DNA from: Stenotrophomonas sp. Iso1
GTDB lineage: Bacteria > Pseudomonadota > Gammaproteobacteria > Xanthomonadales > Xanthomonadaceae
Assembly: GCF_027497995.1 (NCBI RefSeq)
Contig: NZ_JAODBT010000001.1
Span: 124,001-188,000, forward strand
DNA: 64,000 nt
Reading direction: 5' to 3'
Shown: positions 8,624 through 17,146 of the stretch, one piece after another
Position numbering within the stretch: position 1 is the stretch's first letter
Layout: every line of letters starts with the position of its first letter
The notes under the pieces: generated by a model
Database searches by the model: none
What the model was told of the DNA's origin: nothing
What the model saw: the letters and a program-made list of their open reading frames with translations, nothing else
Program-made: the position numbers and the translations under genes

Positions 8624-9829
8624 CTACGAAGAAACGCCGGCCAGCGCCGCGTACATCACCACAAACACCACCAGCCAGAAATAAATGCTGCCGATGAACA
8701 GGTAGCGCGGCAGTGTCACCCACCAGCGCCCGCCGTACACGCGCTGCTGCATCCACAGCAGATAGACCGGCACGCCCAGCCACAGCGCCACGTAGATGCA
8801 GTCACCAATGACGTTGACCACCGGGTTGCCGATGGCGCCAGTGATGCCGATCGTCACGAATGTTGCCAACAACACCAGCATCAGCCAGGCATGGCTGTAC
8901 AGGGCCACCACCAGGTGCTCCAGGTAGCCGATGCCGCGACCGAGATACGCCACGCGCAGCACCAGTGCGAACAACGGCATCAGGAAGAACAGCGCGCCGG
9001 GCAGGGCAGTGAGAATGGCCTGGATATACAGGTCTGTCTTGCTGCCCATGCGCTCCACATTGGCATTGGCATTTGCCAGACGACGGTTGATCCAGTTGTT
9101 GAAGAACTGCGGCGTGCGGGTGAACACCACCGGGTTGGTTTCCGGATCCCAGGGTTTGCCGTTGATCTGGTAATTGAAGGCGCGGTCCTGCTGTTTGCCG
9201 GAGGCGCGCGCTGCCGCCTGTGCCGCGCGCGTCATGGCCGATTCCGTCGTGCTGGTTGCTGCCACTTGCGCTTGTTCGTTGAGTTCGGCCGTTCGCTGCG
9301 CGGCAGCGGTATTCAATGCGGCCACGGCGATGGCAAGGCCTGCGGCAGCGGTGGGCGAACCGCTCTTCTGGCTCTCGATGGCCGCCACTTGCGCGGCACG
9401 CAGTGTCTCCACTTCCGCAGTGGTCTTGGCTGTTGCAAAAGCCGCATCGCCGCCGCTCACATTGAAATCATCGGCATGCAGCGTCAGTTTGCCGACGAAG
9501 AAGGTGAACAGGGTGAGGATCAGGAACAACCGCAGCGGCTGCACATAGCCCACGCGGTGGCCTTTGAGATAGTTGACCGCCACCCGGCCGGGCACCAACA
9601 GGTCACGCAGGGTGCGGAAGATGCGCCCGTCCAGATGCCAGAACGACTCAAATACCTCCTCGATCGCATGGCCGACGTGCTTGAGCGGGTTGTGCGCCGA
9701 CTGCCCGCAAGCGTGGCAGTAATGGCCATGCAGCGCGGTACGGCAGTTGTCGCAGGCGCCATGGCGGTGCGGCGCATCTTCGGTAACAGCGTGTTGCTCG
9801 GTAACGGGCAAAGCGTCGGTCTGGCTCAT
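8624..9829 (-). CDS. DUF3667 membrane protein with N-terminal zinc-ribbon
   Basis: A 401-residue protein from the ATG at 9829 (MSQTDALPV); an upstream in-frame ATG at 9895 gives an arginine-rich, unlikely N-terminus. Residues about 25-45 hold two CxxC pairs (CDNC ... CHAC), a small zinc-ribbon-like element. These are followed by the family's conserved stretch with SFWHLDGRIFRTLRDLLVPG and the membrane segment LRLFLILTLFTFFVG. A long Ala/Gln/Glu-rich helical loop (about residues 120-240) then precedes four or so membrane segments near the C-terminus. DUF3667 proteins have no established function. The gene is alone on its strand, facing tmk. Confidence 0.75.
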   Translation of the reverse strand: MSQTDALPVTEQHAVTEDAPHRHGACDNCRTALHGHYCHACGQSAHNPLKHVGHAIEEVFESFWHLDGRIFRTLRDLLVPGRVAVNYLKGHRVGYVQPLRLFLILTLFTFFVGKLTLHADDFNVSGGDAAFATAKTTAEVETLRAAQVAAIESQKSGSPTAAAGLAIAVAALNTAAAQRTAELNEQAQVAATSTTESAMTRAAQAAARASGKQQDRAFNYQINGKPWDPETNPVVFTRTPQFFNNWINRRLANANANVERMGSKTDLYIQAILTALPGALFFLMPLFALVLRVAYLGRGIGYLEHLVVALYSHAWLMLVLLATFVTIGITGAIGNPVVNVIGDCIYVALWLGVPVYLLWMQQRVYGGRWWVTLPRYLFIGSIYFWLVVFVVMYAALAGVSS

Positions 9830-9920
9830 TGGCGAACGGCAGGCGGCTGACAGAAGCCGCATACGATAACGGTGTTTGCCAGCGGTGTTCAGCATCAGGT
9901 CTCAAAGCCGATGCGGAAGG

Positions 9921-9986
9921 TGGAGCGGGAGCTGGAACTGGAGCTGGAGCTGGAGCTGGAACTGGAGCTGGAGTTGGAGCTGGAGC
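9921..9986 (+). repeat. Tandem hexamer array (TGGAGC)n
   Basis: Eleven consecutive 6-base units, mostly TGGAGC with variants TGGAAC, GGGAGC and TGGAGT, running straight into the REP-like element at 9986. It lies between the DUF3667 gene and the small membrane protein gene, outside any credible coding region. Unit number is likely to vary between strains through replication slippage. Confidence 0.85.
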
Positions 9987-10023
9987 CCCTCTCCCGCAAG
10001 CGGGAGAGGGGTTGGGGTGAGGG
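9986..10023 (+). repeat. REP-like intergenic element, copy 2
   Basis: Arms CCCCTCTCCCGC and GCGGGAGAGGGG with spacer AA, then TTGGGGTGAGGG. It is the same element and orientation as at 7441, directly abutting the hexamer array. The remaining gap up to 10211 shows no further gene. Confidence 0.7.
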
Positions 10024-10211
10024 CGCTTTTGATCTAGACCTGTTACCGCTCCAACCCCCTGATGCCACCACTCACCAACGATCACCCCACGCCCATCAAT
10101 CCAATCCACCGCTGATCAATACAGTCATCTCAATACCAACCCGATCATGCTGGAAGCCGTCCCTGCGCATGCCGTACCGTGTACCGCACACCACAAGGAC
10201 ACCGCCTGCCC

Positions 10212-10487
10212 ATGGACGTCGCCCCACAATCCCCGCAACGCTCGCATCGGCTGGGCCTGATGTCGCTGCTGATGCCGTTGGTCTCGCTGGTGGTGGGCTT
10301 CATCGCCGTATCGGTGATCCATGGCGGGCTGGAGAAATTGGCCGCCGGGTTGATCATCACCATCGGCGGCGGCGTGATCGGCACCTGCCTTGGCATCGCC
10401 TCACGCTGGCGCAAGGAAAGCCGCGAATGGATGGGCTACGTCGGCACACTCATCAACGGCCTGATGGCGTTGGTGTTGTTTCTGTAG
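10212..10487 (+). CDS. Small two-helix membrane protein
   Basis: A 91-residue protein from the ATG at 10212, with AAGGAC about 11 bases upstream; an in-frame GTG at 10179 is the alternative. After a short polar N-terminus there is a hydrophobic hairpin: LMSLLMPLVSLVVGFIAVSV, then KLAAGLIITIGGGVIGTCLG. A basic loop (SRWRKESREW) and a last apolar segment (LINGLMALVLFL) follow. No family was recognised. It is convergent with the IgaA-like gene and stands alone. It is surely hydrophobic, but its function is unknown. Confidence 0.6.
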   Translation: MDVAPQSPQRSHRLGLMSLLMPLVSLVVGFIAVSVIHGGLEKLAAGLIITIGGGVIGTCLGIASRWRKESREWMGYVGTLINGLMALVLFL

Positions 10488-10602
10488 AAGGCTTGAAGCG
10501 GCCCAGCTCAAAGCCAACCGTGGGCTGGATGGAGCGGAGCGAAATCCCGGCAGCAATGATGCCCGGCATGGGTCTTCGCAGGCCTTTGCCGGGCATCTTT
10601 GG

Positions 10603-12822
10603 TTAGATGCTGACCGCAGCGCCGGGCACCGGGCGTTGGCGCAGATCCTCCTCCAACGCGGCAGCCCGCTTGCGGGCCTGGCCGAGCCGCAGGTACAGCA
10701 ACACGCCGTGATAGCACGCCAGTAGTGCGGCCAGCAGGAACCATAGGCTGTTGATCACTGACTCCCCGGCGGGGTCCCTCACGGTCGAGGTGTCTATCTC
10801 CAGACGTAAACCGCCTGCCTCCTCATAACGGTCAATGATCAAGCCATTGATCTCGAAAGGCACCGGATTGGCGGCAAACGTGCGGGCCAACTCCCAGTGC
10901 TCTGACAAGTCGCTTATGTCAGTGGATGATGGGTAAGTGGGGAGTTGCGGGGTGTTGATCTGGAGGTCGTGTGGTGCGATCAACACCACGCCGGCCTGCT
11001 GCATGGACAACAAGTGCGGAGCCAATTCCTGCAGTTTCCGCAGTAGATACTGATTGGCATGCCTCTGCGCGACGCTGCGAAGCGCATCAACATCGCTCGC
11101 TCGCATGCCCACGAAGTCATCATCGGTTTCGGCCAGGTTGCGTAGCTCACGTGCCAGCAATGGCCAAGTATTCAATGCAACGTTGGAACCATCGTTCATG
11201 CGCGCACCGAGAGCTTCTACCAACTCGCGTTGCAGCCCATGACAATCCTCAAGGCCTGCTTTGCAGGCTTGCTCCGCCGAGTCGATCATGTCGGACAGCC
11301 CGAAGAGAATCATGTTGGGCTTGTTCTGCCGGACCAAGTAGGCATCAAGCGAGTCATCGCCAAGCGGAACTACCAACTCGGCCAATGCCGCTCTCGGGTC
11401 ATTGATTGCCTCCAGAAAATCAGGGTGCCCGAGCTTTGCAATGGCTTCAGGTAAGTTGACCTCCGGTAGATTCACGGGCTGTGCGCCCCAGCGGACGCGG
11501 CTGCAATCTGGCAGCACCACCACTTCCGTGCTGCCTGTCAGTTCAGTCAGTGCCAGTTCGCAATATGCCTGGCCTTGTACCTGGATGCGGTCCCCAGGGT
11601 GGGGCGGATTCTGCAGCAGGGACGCCGCCGAATTGTCGGTGCGTGTTTCGCCAGAAAACACGCTATGCCACGCGAGCGGTACGTCATGGGCAAGACCATT
11701 GCTGTTTAGCACGGCAAGGAACATGCCGAGTACTGCGACCACGAGCAAGGTGACATTCCGATGCCAGCGCACCTTTGGAAATCGGCGTTGCTCATCGGCC
11801 AATGACCAGCCCTTGCCCAGACCCAATACGCGGAGGTCTCGCGTACGGATATCCATATGCAGAACTTCACCGAAGGGAATGCGGCCGGAAAGCAACCAAT
11901 GGCCAGGCATATCCAAAGGTTCGGAGTCACCCAGAAAAAGAAGCGTTCCGTCGTGATTGCCCTTGTGCGACACCGTGTCGACAACGGTTAGTGGTCCACG
12001 GACCTGATTGACGTTACCGGGACGTTCGGATTGGGTTGCCGGCTTTCTGGACAGCCACATTGCCAATCCCACGGGGATGCTGGCCAGCAGCAAGGTTAGC
12101 CCCCAGCTGAAAAGCCCGATGCTGCCAAACCATAACAGCAGGAAACTTGCCAGCCACAGGACTGCGGGAAGGAAGCCCTTGTCTTCCTTGCGACGCTCGT
12201 CAATCTCCTCAGCGTTCTCCTTGCGCTGCGCCAGTATCTCAACAGCCCCCAGTGTTTGGTTGGTGTCTGTCGCTTCTACAGCCGCAGTGTTTTGAGGGCC
12301 TGTTTGGGCAGCGTTGGCCGCTGACATCTCTGCCATGGCCGGTGAGGCTGGCATGGTATGACCTGCTTCCCACGCACTTTGTTTGGCGTGCTGCTCCTGG
12401 TGACGCTTGTACCCTTCCACCACATGGAAATCGTTGAGCCGAACCACGATGGCCAACTTGGCGGTGACGACAACTTCGGCCTCGTTGTGAACATCCAGAA
12501 AGGACAGGGCGTCATAGGGGAGCAGTACTTCCACGCCACCAATCGTGTCGTGCATGGTTTCGCCGCCGTTGGTCGATAACCCATGCCTTGCGTAGCTGCC
12601 GCTAAGACGGTGCACCTGGCCGCTGACGAAGTTGACCTGCAGCGTTCGCCGCATTGGCTCCAACGCCTGGCGCTCATCCTCGTCCAGCGTGCGAAACGAT
12701 GGTGTCTCGCGTAGCGCCTGCAATGCGTCGCGGTCTTCGCCGCGACGAGACCAGTAGGTGATGGCGCTGATCAACGCGGCAACCAGAACCGCAATATTGA
12801 ACACCATGATCATGGTGTTCAT
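10603..12822 (-). CDS. IgaA/UmoB/YrfF-family membrane protein
   Basis: A 739-residue inner-membrane protein with the IgaA layout. TM1 is at about 4-22; a cytoplasmic domain with SYARHGLSTNGGETMHDTIGGVEVLLP (written here in part) runs to ~217; TM2/3 lie at about 218-257; a second cytoplasmic domain contains KGWSLADEQRRFPKVRW (337-353); TM4 is at about 357-373; a large periplasmic domain follows, and the last TM is near 695-715. The periplasmic part has four cysteines (C421, C440, C520, C527) spaced like the disulphide-forming set known in Salmonella IgaA. In enterobacteria IgaA restrains the Rcs phosphorelay through RcsD. No rcs gene is in this window, so its partner here is unknown. The gene is monocistronic. 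Confidence 0.75.
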   Translation of the reverse strand: MNTMIMVFNIAVLVAALISAITYWSRRGEDRDALQALRETPSFRTLDEDERQALEPMRRTLQVNFVSGQVHRLSGSYARHGLSTNGGETMHDTIGGVEVLLPYDALSFLDVHNEAEVVVTAKLAIVVRLNDFHVVEGYKRHQEQHAKQSAWEAGHTMPASPAMAEMSAANAAQTGPQNTAAVEATDTNQTLGAVEILAQRKENAEEIDERRKEDKGFLPAVLWLASFLLLWFGSIGLFSWGLTLLLASIPVGLAMWLSRKPATQSERPGNVNQVRGPLTVVDTVSHKGNHDGTLLFLGDSEPLDMPGHWLLSGRIPFGEVLHMDIRTRDLRVLGLGKGWSLADEQRRFPKVRWHRNVTLLVVAVLGMFLAVLNSNGLAHDVPLAWHSVFSGETRTDNSAASLLQNPPHPGDRIQVQGQAYCELALTELTGSTEVVVLPDCSRVRWGAQPVNLPEVNLPEAIAKLGHPDFLEAINDPRAALAELVVPLGDDSLDAYLVRQNKPNMILFGLSDMIDSAEQACKAGLEDCHGLQRELVEALGARMNDGSNVALNTWPLLARELRNLAETDDDFVGMRASDVDALRSVAQRHANQYLLRKLQELAPHLLSMQQAGVVLIAPHDLQINTPQLPTYPSSTDISDLSEHWELARTFAANPVPFEINGLIIDRYEEAGGLRLEIDTSTVRDPAGESVINSLWFLLAALLACYHGVLLYLRLGQARKRAAALEEDLRQRPVPGAAVSI

Positions 12823-13310
12823 GCCGCGCGCCCATGGTTATTGGGGCGGGGCCGTGATGGCAAAGAAAAAAGCAATGCGCCCTGGGCGCGTGACGTCATG
12901 TCAGGCATAGCTCCCTCCGATGGAGCAGCTCGTAGCGGCTGTAGTCTGCATGACCGGGTAGTGAGCAGCAACGCATGGAGTGACTTGAAGCGCAATCGTC
13001 AGAGCGCAATTGTGATTTGGCGCTTGTCCCTGCCGGTCGCAGGGATAGCTGCCTGCGCTTTATCAAAACGCAGGAGAACGTGGGGCTGGCGCCTGATTGC
13101 GGGCGTAGGAACGGCCTTCTTGCCGTGAAATCTGCGTTATCTGCCCGCTTGGGGAGCGATCACAGGCGCAGCAATGCAATCGCTGCAGGTTGCCGCTGCA
13201 AACGGGCGGCTTTTTCCCCAATCCTGCCCCTTCGCTTTGCAAAAGGAAGGGTGCGAAAGCGAGACCGTTGCGGCCCCGCGTGGTTGTTCGGCGTTATCGA
13301 GCGACGCAGC
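12823..13310. other. 488-base stretch without a recognisable gene
   Basis: Lies between the start of the IgaA-like gene (minus) and the stop of yceH (minus). Short overlapping open frames occur on both strands but have no start context, no family resemblance and arginine-rich, shadow-like composition. It presumably holds the promoter of the IgaA-like gene near 12830-12900. I see no RNA gene or mobile element. Confidence 0.5.
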
Positions 13311-13982
13311 TCAACCGCCAAACGCAGCCTTGAACTCCGCCAGCTGCTCCTGCAACTCCGCTACGGTCGCTTCCAGCTGCTGCACGCGTGCTTCCAGCGC
13401 ACTGTTGTCCGCCGCAGCGCCTGCTGCAGCCGATGACGATTTATAGGTTTCGGCCAGTGCGTCCATATCCAGCGGGCCGCACATCAGGTGCATGTAACGG
13501 TCTTCGCGCTGGCCACCGGCGCGCGGCAGTTGTACGACCAGGCCGCGCTGCTGCAGGCGTTCGAGCTGGTGACGCAGGTCGGCGGTGTCGGCGAATTTGG
13601 CCATGCGCTCGCTGCGGGTGCTCAGCTCGCCGATGGTCTGCGGGCCGCGCAGCAACAGCAATCCGAGCAGGGCCACGCGCTGGCGCGATAGGTCGAGCTT
13701 GATGCCGGCCAGGTGTTCATAGCGATCAGCGCGCGAGGAAAAGTGCTGGCGCGCCAGGCCCATGTTCTCCAGCTGGCGCAGCGCGTGCTGCACTTTGCCG
13801 GTGTCCAGATTCATCATCGGCTCGCGCGCGGTTTTCTGGTTGGCCGCTACCTGGGTGGCGTTGACGGTGAGCGGGTAGGCGTCCGGCGTGGTCGCTTCCT
13901 TCTCGATCAGGCAGCCCAGCGCGCGCGCCTGGGCAGCGTCGAGGAGGGGGAAATTGGGGGCTTGCTGGCTGTCGTCGGTCAT
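13311..13982 (-). CDS. yceH: YceH-family (DUF480) winged-helix protein
   Basis: A 223-residue protein. The family signature is clear at the N-terminus ([20 protein letters not shown]) and through [20 protein letters not shown] (residues around 38-57). Two winged-helix domains follow, with [20 protein letters not shown] opening the second. The C-terminal ~40 residues form a coiled coil ([20 protein letters not shown]). YceH (UPF0502) proteins are widespread and conserved, but their function is not established. The fold suggests nucleic-acid binding or protein-protein interaction. It is divergent from the phosphatase gene at 14120. Confidence 0.92.
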   Translation of the reverse strand: MTDDSQQAPNFPLLDAAQARALGCLIEKEATTPDAYPLTVNATQVAANQKTAREPMMNLDTGKVQHALRQLENMGLARQHFSSRADRYEHLAGIKLDLSRQRVALLGLLLLRGPQTIGELSTRSERMAKFADTADLRHQLERLQQRGLVVQLPRAGGQREDRYMHLMCGPLDMDALAETYKSSSAAAGAAADNSALEARVQQLEATVAELQEQLAEFKAAFGG

Positions 13983-14119
13983 TGCTGCTGTTCCGTCACG
14001 CGGGGGCGCAAGGATAGCTGGTTCGCTGGCCGGCCCCGCCTGCCGGACCGCCAGCGGGGGCGGGCACGGCGGGGAGCCGGTAAACTTGCCCGGTTTTTGG
14101 AAGACTCCTGGTAGTTCCC

Positions 14120-15022
14120 ATGTCCCGATTCCCTGCCTTCACCCTGCTTGCCGGCGCCGTGTTGTCACTGGCCGCCTGCAGTTCGTCCGACCGCCTGACG
14201 CGCGTTTCTCCGCCGCCGGCCCCGGTTGCGGCCGCGCCGGCCAATGGTGCCAACGACAATCTCAATGCCGTGCTATGGGTGCAGCGTTCGCAGGAATACC
14301 GCGCCAGCGCCTTGCAGACCTGGTTGCTGGCCGGCGAGCAGCTCGACCGCGCGCTGGCCGATCCGACCTGGACCGCGCTGCTGCCAGAAGAGGGCGGCAA
14401 CCACCAGTCGGGCAAATTGAAGCCGGCCGTGGTGGTGGACGTGGACGAGACCGTGCTGGACAACTCGCCGTATCAGGCGCGTCTGGTGCGTGACGGCAGC
14501 AGCTACAACGACGCCACCTGGGCGGAATGGGTGGACGAGCAGAAGGCCGAGCCGGTGCCCGGTGCGGTGCGCTTCGCCCAGCTGGCCGCCTCCAAGGGCG
14601 TCACCATGATCTACATCAGCAACCGCACCGCGGCGATGAAGGACGCCACCTTGGCCAACCTGCGCAAGGTCGGCTTCCCGGTGGCTGACGACAGCGTCTA
14701 CCTGGGCCTGGGCATGGACGTGCCGGGCTGCAAGCAGGTGGGCAGCGAGAAGGGCTGCCGCCGCCAGTTAGTGGCGCAGCAGTACCGCGTGCTGATGCAG
14801 GTGGGCGACCAGTTCACCGATTTCCTTGAAGTCGAAGACAACACCCTGCCCACGCGTGATGCGCTGCTGGACAAGTACCAGGGCTGGATCGGCTCGCGCT
14901 GGTGGATTCTGTCCAACCCTACCTACGGCGGCTGGGAAGGTGCATCGTTCAACAATGCCTGGTCGTTGCCGGCCGATAAGCGCAACGCCGCCAAGCGTGA
15001 CGCGCTGGAGGTGGCTCGATGA
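14120..15022 (+). CDS. 5'-nucleotidase, lipoprotein e(P4) family (HAD acid phosphatase)
   Basis: A 300-residue lipoprotein. The signal peptide ends in the lipobox LAAC with the lipidated cysteine at residue 20. HAD motif I is DVDET (107-111), motif II is ISNR (around 157), and motif IV is VGDQFTDF (around 230). The aromatic C-terminus [15 protein letters not shown] is typical of the family. e(P4) proteins are surface- or periplasm-facing acid phosphatases that dephosphorylate nucleoside monophosphates and, in Haemophilus, NMN, allowing nucleoside uptake. The stop overlaps the pyrF start by ATGA, linking an extracytoplasmic nucleotidase with pyrimidine biosynthesis. A -10-like TAAACT is at 14081-14086. 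Confidence 0.9.
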   Translation: MSRFPAFTLLAGAVLSLAACSSSDRLTRVSPPPAPVAAAPANGANDNLNAVLWVQRSQEYRASALQTWLLAGEQLDRALADPTWTALLPEEGGNHQSGKLKPAVVVDVDETVLDNSPYQARLVRDGSSYNDATWAEWVDEQKAEPVPGAVRFAQLAASKGVTMIYISNRTAAMKDATLANLRKVGFPVADDSVYLGLGMDVPGCKQVGSEKGCRRQLVAQQYRVLMQVGDQFTDFLEVEDNTLPTRDALLDKYQGWIGSRWWILSNPTYGGWEGASFNNAWSLPADKRNAAKRDALEVAR

Positions 15023-15747
15023 GCCGCGCTCCGCTGCCGCTGCGCAATGACGAGAAGCTGATCTTTGCGCTGGACGTGCCGGGCAAGGCGCAAGCCATCG
15101 AGTGGGTGGACCGTCTGGGCGACTCGGTATCGTTCTACAAAATCGGCATGGAGCTGCTGGCTTCGGGTGACTACTTCGAGGTGCTGGACGCGCTGGCCAA
15201 GCGCGACAAGCGCGTGTTCGTCGACCTGAAGTTCTTCGACATTCCTGCCACGATCGGCGGTGTTATCCGCCGTTTGTCGCAATGGCCGGTGAGCTACTGC
15301 ACCATCCACGGCTGGCACCCGGCGATGATGGAAGCCGCTGCGGCGGCCAATACGTCAGACATGCGGGTGCTGGCGGTGACGGTGCTGACCTCGATGGGCC
15401 GCCCGGATCTGGCGCAGATGGGCATCGACCGCGAGCCGGTGGACGTGGTGGTGGAGCGCGCACTGGCCGCTCAGCGTGCCGGTATCGATGGCGTCATCGC
15501 CTCCGGCCAGGAAGCTGCGCCGATCCGCGCGGCGACCGGTGCCGGTTTCTCCATCGTCTGCCCGGGTATCCGCCCCGGCGGCCCGGTGGGTGATGACCAG
15601 CAGCGCACCGTGGGCGTGGCCGAGGCATTTGCCGACGGCGCCGACGCCATCGTGGTGGGCCGGCCGATCCGCCTGGCCGCTGATCCGCGCGCTGCGGCAC
15701 GGCTGATCCAACAGGAAATTGCAGAGTCATTCAAGTTAAATCAATAA
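15019..15747 (+). CDS. pyrF: Orotidine 5'-phosphate decarboxylase
   Basis: Final step of UMP synthesis, OMP to UMP plus CO2. The 242 residues include the substrate-binding [14 protein letters not shown], the catalytic [13 protein letters not shown] with its Asp-Lys-Asp tetrad element, and the C-terminal phosphate-binding [12 protein letters not shown]. The length is normal for the gammaproteobacterial form. The ATG overlaps the stop of the upstream phosphatase by 4 bases, so the two are translationally coupled. A possible terminator with eight T residues lies about 115 bases downstream. Confidence 0.96.
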   Translation: MSRAPLPLRNDEKLIFALDVPGKAQAIEWVDRLGDSVSFYKIGMELLASGDYFEVLDALAKRDKRVFVDLKFFDIPATIGGVIRRLSQWPVSYCTIHGWHPAMMEAAAAANTSDMRVLAVTVLTSMGRPDLAQMGIDREPVDVVVERALAAQRAGIDGVIASGQEAAPIRAATGAGFSIVCPGIRPGGPVGDDQQRTVGVAEAFADGADAIVVGRPIRLAADPRAAARLIQQEIAESFKLNQ

Positions 15748-15793
15748 CTTACATTATTGTTTATCAAGTGTTGCTTTAACTGAATTCGGCGCG

Positions 15794-15900
15794 TAGGCTA
15801 GCCCTCGTCCGGCTCTGCCGGCGATGCGTCAAACCAGTCCACCGGCCTTGTGCCGGCTTGAGGAGGTCTGTCACCGGTAACGGGGCGGCCTCTTTTTTTT
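15794..15900 (+). ncRNA. Candidate small RNA downstream of pyrF
   Basis: An AT-rich patch after pyrF contains a weak -35/-10 pair (TTGCTT 15771-15776, TAGGCT 15794-15799, 17-bp spacing). It is followed by two small GC hairpins with CCGGC/GCCGG stems (near 15809 and 15842) and then a stem ending in eight Ts at 15893-15900. Transcription would start near 15806 and give an RNA of about 95 bases. No open frame fits. It may equally be only the pyrF 3' untranslated region. No known RNA family was recognised. Confidence 0.3.
15863..15900 (+). terminator. Intrinsic terminator
   Basis: Stem GAGGTC / GGCCTC (one G-U pair) with a large, partly self-pairing loop, immediately followed by TTTTTTTT. It would end transcripts coming from pyrF or from the candidate small RNA. 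The gap on to 16171 holds one more short hairpin (15922-15938) and a ribosome site for the next gene. Confidence 0.55.
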
Positions 15901-16171
15901 CGATGGTTTTTGGGGCTGCCGCTGGGGCGAGGCCCCAGGCACGCCTGTCTTCCCCCGTCTAAGGAGGAGGTGCCGGATGAGGGGAGCTTTACAGCGAAAC
16001 TCGGGACGGTCGGGTTGATTGCTTCATCCATCCCCGCCTCCGCTCCCCTGCTTGCCGGAGAGGGGCTTCCAGCGCAAAGGCTCCCATCCTTCCCCACCGT
16101 GACGGCCATGCTTGCCGCTGTCATCAGGCTGGCCTCAAGATGCTTCGGCCCTTGGGGAGGATCGCCGCACC

Positions 16172-17146
16172 ATGCAACGCCGTCCATTACGTGCCTGCCA
16201 ACACCTCGTGCTGCTGTCCCTCTGCACGACGGTGCTGCTCATGGGTTGCAGGCGCGATGCCGAGCCGCTGCCCGGCGCGTCCACCGAGCCCGCGGCGGCG
16301 GTACGCCAGCTGGCCAAACACCTGCAGGACAACGACCTGGTGGGCTACGCCCGTGCGGCAGTGCCGCCGGCCCAATACGCCGAGCTGGAAACCGCTTGGG
16401 CGCAGGGCCATAGCCGCTGGCCGCTGACCGAACTGCCACTGGATGAAAAACTCCCCGGCTTGTTGGCCACGCTCTCGGAAAAAAACGCCGAGCAGCAGTT
16501 GCAGCGCATGTTCAAGGCGCAGTTGGAAGGGCAGGCTGCCAGCGTGCGCCAGGCGGCGCATTCGCTGGAACTGTTTGGCGTGCAGTACATCACCCATCAA
16601 GGTGACTACAGCCAGGGCGAACGCGAGCACTACGTGCAGTTGGTTACCGCGCTCAGTGGTTGGGCGCAGGCCGCACCGTTGTCCGACCCCAAGCTGGCCA
16701 AAACCAATATCGCCACGCTCACTGCCGCCGCCCGCGCCACGGGCCTGGCGGGCGAAGCCGCCTTCCAGACGGCTGGCATGACCGCCAGCCTGCAGCAGTT
16801 GGCGCCATTTGCTGTCGCCATCAAGCAGGTGCTGGCCAGCTACGGGCTGGTGCTGGATGACAGCATCAGCCAGATGCGCACCGGTCTGATCTCCCAGAAT
16901 GGCGACAACGCCACCGTGCGCGTGCAGTACCCGCTGGCAGGCAAGGAGGTGGACATGCAACTGGAGTTGGTACGGCGGGACAAGCATTGGTACCCGGCGC
17001 GCACCGTGAGCGAAGTGGACGCCCTGCTGGCCGCTGCCCGCGCCATTGAGCAAGCCAAGGCCCAGGCCGCTGCCGATGAAGCCGCACTTTCCGAAGCACC
17101 GGTGCAGGATGCCCCGGGCAACGCGGACGCATCGGCTAAGCCATAA
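16172..17146 (+). CDS. Hypothetical lipoprotein upstream of plsB
   Basis: A 324-residue protein from the ATG at 16172, with GGGGAGG 11 bases before it; this start gives a lipoprotein signal (HLVLLSLCTTVLLMGC, lipidated cysteine at residue 26). The mature protein is alpha-helical with no recognised family. It opens with a PAAAVRQLAKHLQDNDLVGYA segment (written here as visible) and ends in an Ala/Glu-rich tail with KAQAAADEAALSEAPVQDAP. Its TAA shares a base with the plsB ATG (TAATG), so the two genes are tightly coupled. A role at the cell envelope is suggested only by the lipobox and the phospholipid-synthesis neighbour. Confidence 0.7.
   Translation: MQRRPLRACQHLVLLSLCTTVLLMGCRRDAEPLPGASTEPAAAVRQLAKHLQDNDLVGYARAAVPPAQYAELETAWAQGHSRWPLTELPLDEKLPGLLATLSEKNAEQQLQRMFKAQLEGQAASVRQAAHSLELFGVQYITHQGDYSQGEREHYVQLVTALSGWAQAAPLSDPKLAKTNIATLTAAARATGLAGEAAFQTAGMTASLQQLAPFAVAIKQVLASYGLVLDDSISQMRTGLISQNGDNATVRVQYPLAGKEVDMQLELVRRDKHWYPARTVSEVDALLAAARAIEQAKAQAAADEAALSEAPVQDAPGNADASAKP

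Noticed and set aside
12841-13436. Short frames in the gap upstream of the IgaA-like gene
   Set aside because: No start context or homology, overlapping on several frames, and one runs into yceH antisense.
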